Of a DNA stretch of 45,673 nt, positions 45,463 to 45,673 are shown one piece after another. Below the pieces are notes generated by a model, which ran no database searches, was not told the origin of the DNA, and worked only from the letters and a program-made list of their open reading frames with translations. Source of the DNA: Veillonella denticariosi JCM 15641 (lineage in GTDB: Bacteria; Bacillota; Negativicutes; Veillonellales; Veillonellaceae); NCBI RefSeq assembly GCF_002959855.1, contig NZ_PPDB01000002.1, forward strand, positions 1 through 45,673, given 5' to 3'. How positions within the stretch are numbered: position 1 is the stretch's first letter; each line of letters begins with the position of its first letter. A program made the position numbers and the translations under genes.

Positions 45463-45673
45463 ATCTTGGAGAGTTTGATCCTGGCTCAGGACGAACGCTG
45501 GCGGCGTGCTTAACACATGCAAGTCGAACGAAGAGCGACGGAAGCTTGCTTCCATCAATCTTAGTGGCGAACGGGTGAGTAACGCGTAATCAACCTGCCC
45601 TTCAGAGGGGGACAACAGTTGGAAACGACTGCTAATACCGCATACGATCTGACCTCGGCATCGAGGATAGATG
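45463..45673 (+). rRNA. rrs: 16S ribosomal RNA, 5' part (runs off the window)
   Basis: The universal 5' sequence AGAGTTTGATCCTGGCTCAG (from 45470) is followed by GACGAACGCTGGCGGCGTGC, TTAACACATGCAAGTCGAAC, AACGGGTGAGTAACGCGTAA and an early helix typical of Veillonella (GAAGCTTGCTTC in the V1 region, CAACCTGCCCTTCAGAGGGG). The mature end is placed by counting back from AGAGTTTGATC as in E. coli. About 210 of ~1550 bases are present. Confidence 0.97.

Overview
The window ends in the first ~210 bases of a 16S rRNA gene whose sequence reads as Veillonella. The protein content agrees: two tandem OmpM-type porins with an SLH domain, a diderm Firmicute (Negativicutes) gene set, and Firmicute housekeeping neighbourhoods (rapZ-yvcK-whiA, ylxM-ffh-rpsP-khpA-ylqD-rimM, ruvCAB-queA-tgt-yajC-secDF). 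The stretch is chromosomal. I see no prophage, insertion sequence, CRISPR array or tRNA gene. The species call is an inference from sequence recognition, not from a search.

Layout. 1-640 is an AT-rich non-coding region leading to ompM copy 1 (644-1906), followed by ompM copy 2 (2500-3726). Each copy has its own promoter and a ~155-165 nt leader sharing an identical 19-nt core. 3727-4161 holds a candidate small RNA or attenuator and a separate promoter for the operon HAD hydrolase-rapZ-yvcK-whiA-coiled-coil protein (4162-11073). A TTGACT/TACAAT promoter and a PyrR-type attenuator leader then drive the pyrimidine operon pyrB-pyrC-carA-carB-pyrK-pyrD (11308-19518). 19519-26136 is a set of single genes in mixed orientation: a LysR regulator, a small basic protein, a YigZ-family protein, a CopA copper ATPase, an ECF substrate-binding subunit and an RclA/Har-type flavin disulfide reductase. 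26422-29591 is the SRP/ribosome-maturation operon, and trmD follows after an unusually long gap.

30755-34152 is the most interesting block. It is a four-gene cassette: a DUF4178-like membrane protein, a DUF350 membrane protein, a small secreted or anchored protein, and an ATP-grasp ligase of the glutathionylspermidine-synthase (YjfC/YgiC) family. It resembles the uncharacterised yjfK-yjfL-yjfM-yjfC group of enterobacteria. It sits between trmD and a SPOUT-type RNA methyltransferase gene, where rplS is often found. YebC, ruvCAB, a SpoIID/LytB protein, queA, tgt, yajC, a 5-formyl-THF cyclo-ligase, secD and secF follow. Last come two tandem rRNA promoters and the rrn leader.

How the parts may connect. 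Veillonella tethers its outer membrane by binding OmpM SLH domains to polyamine-modified peptidoglycan. Envelope themes recur here: OmpM twice, a very long coiled-coil secreted protein, a SpoIID/LytB glycan hydrolase, SecDF/YajC, and a ligase family that joins a carboxylate to a polyamine. A link between that ligase and polyaminated peptidoglycan is a hypothesis only, but it is testable. All family calls were made by reading motifs by eye; no database was searched.
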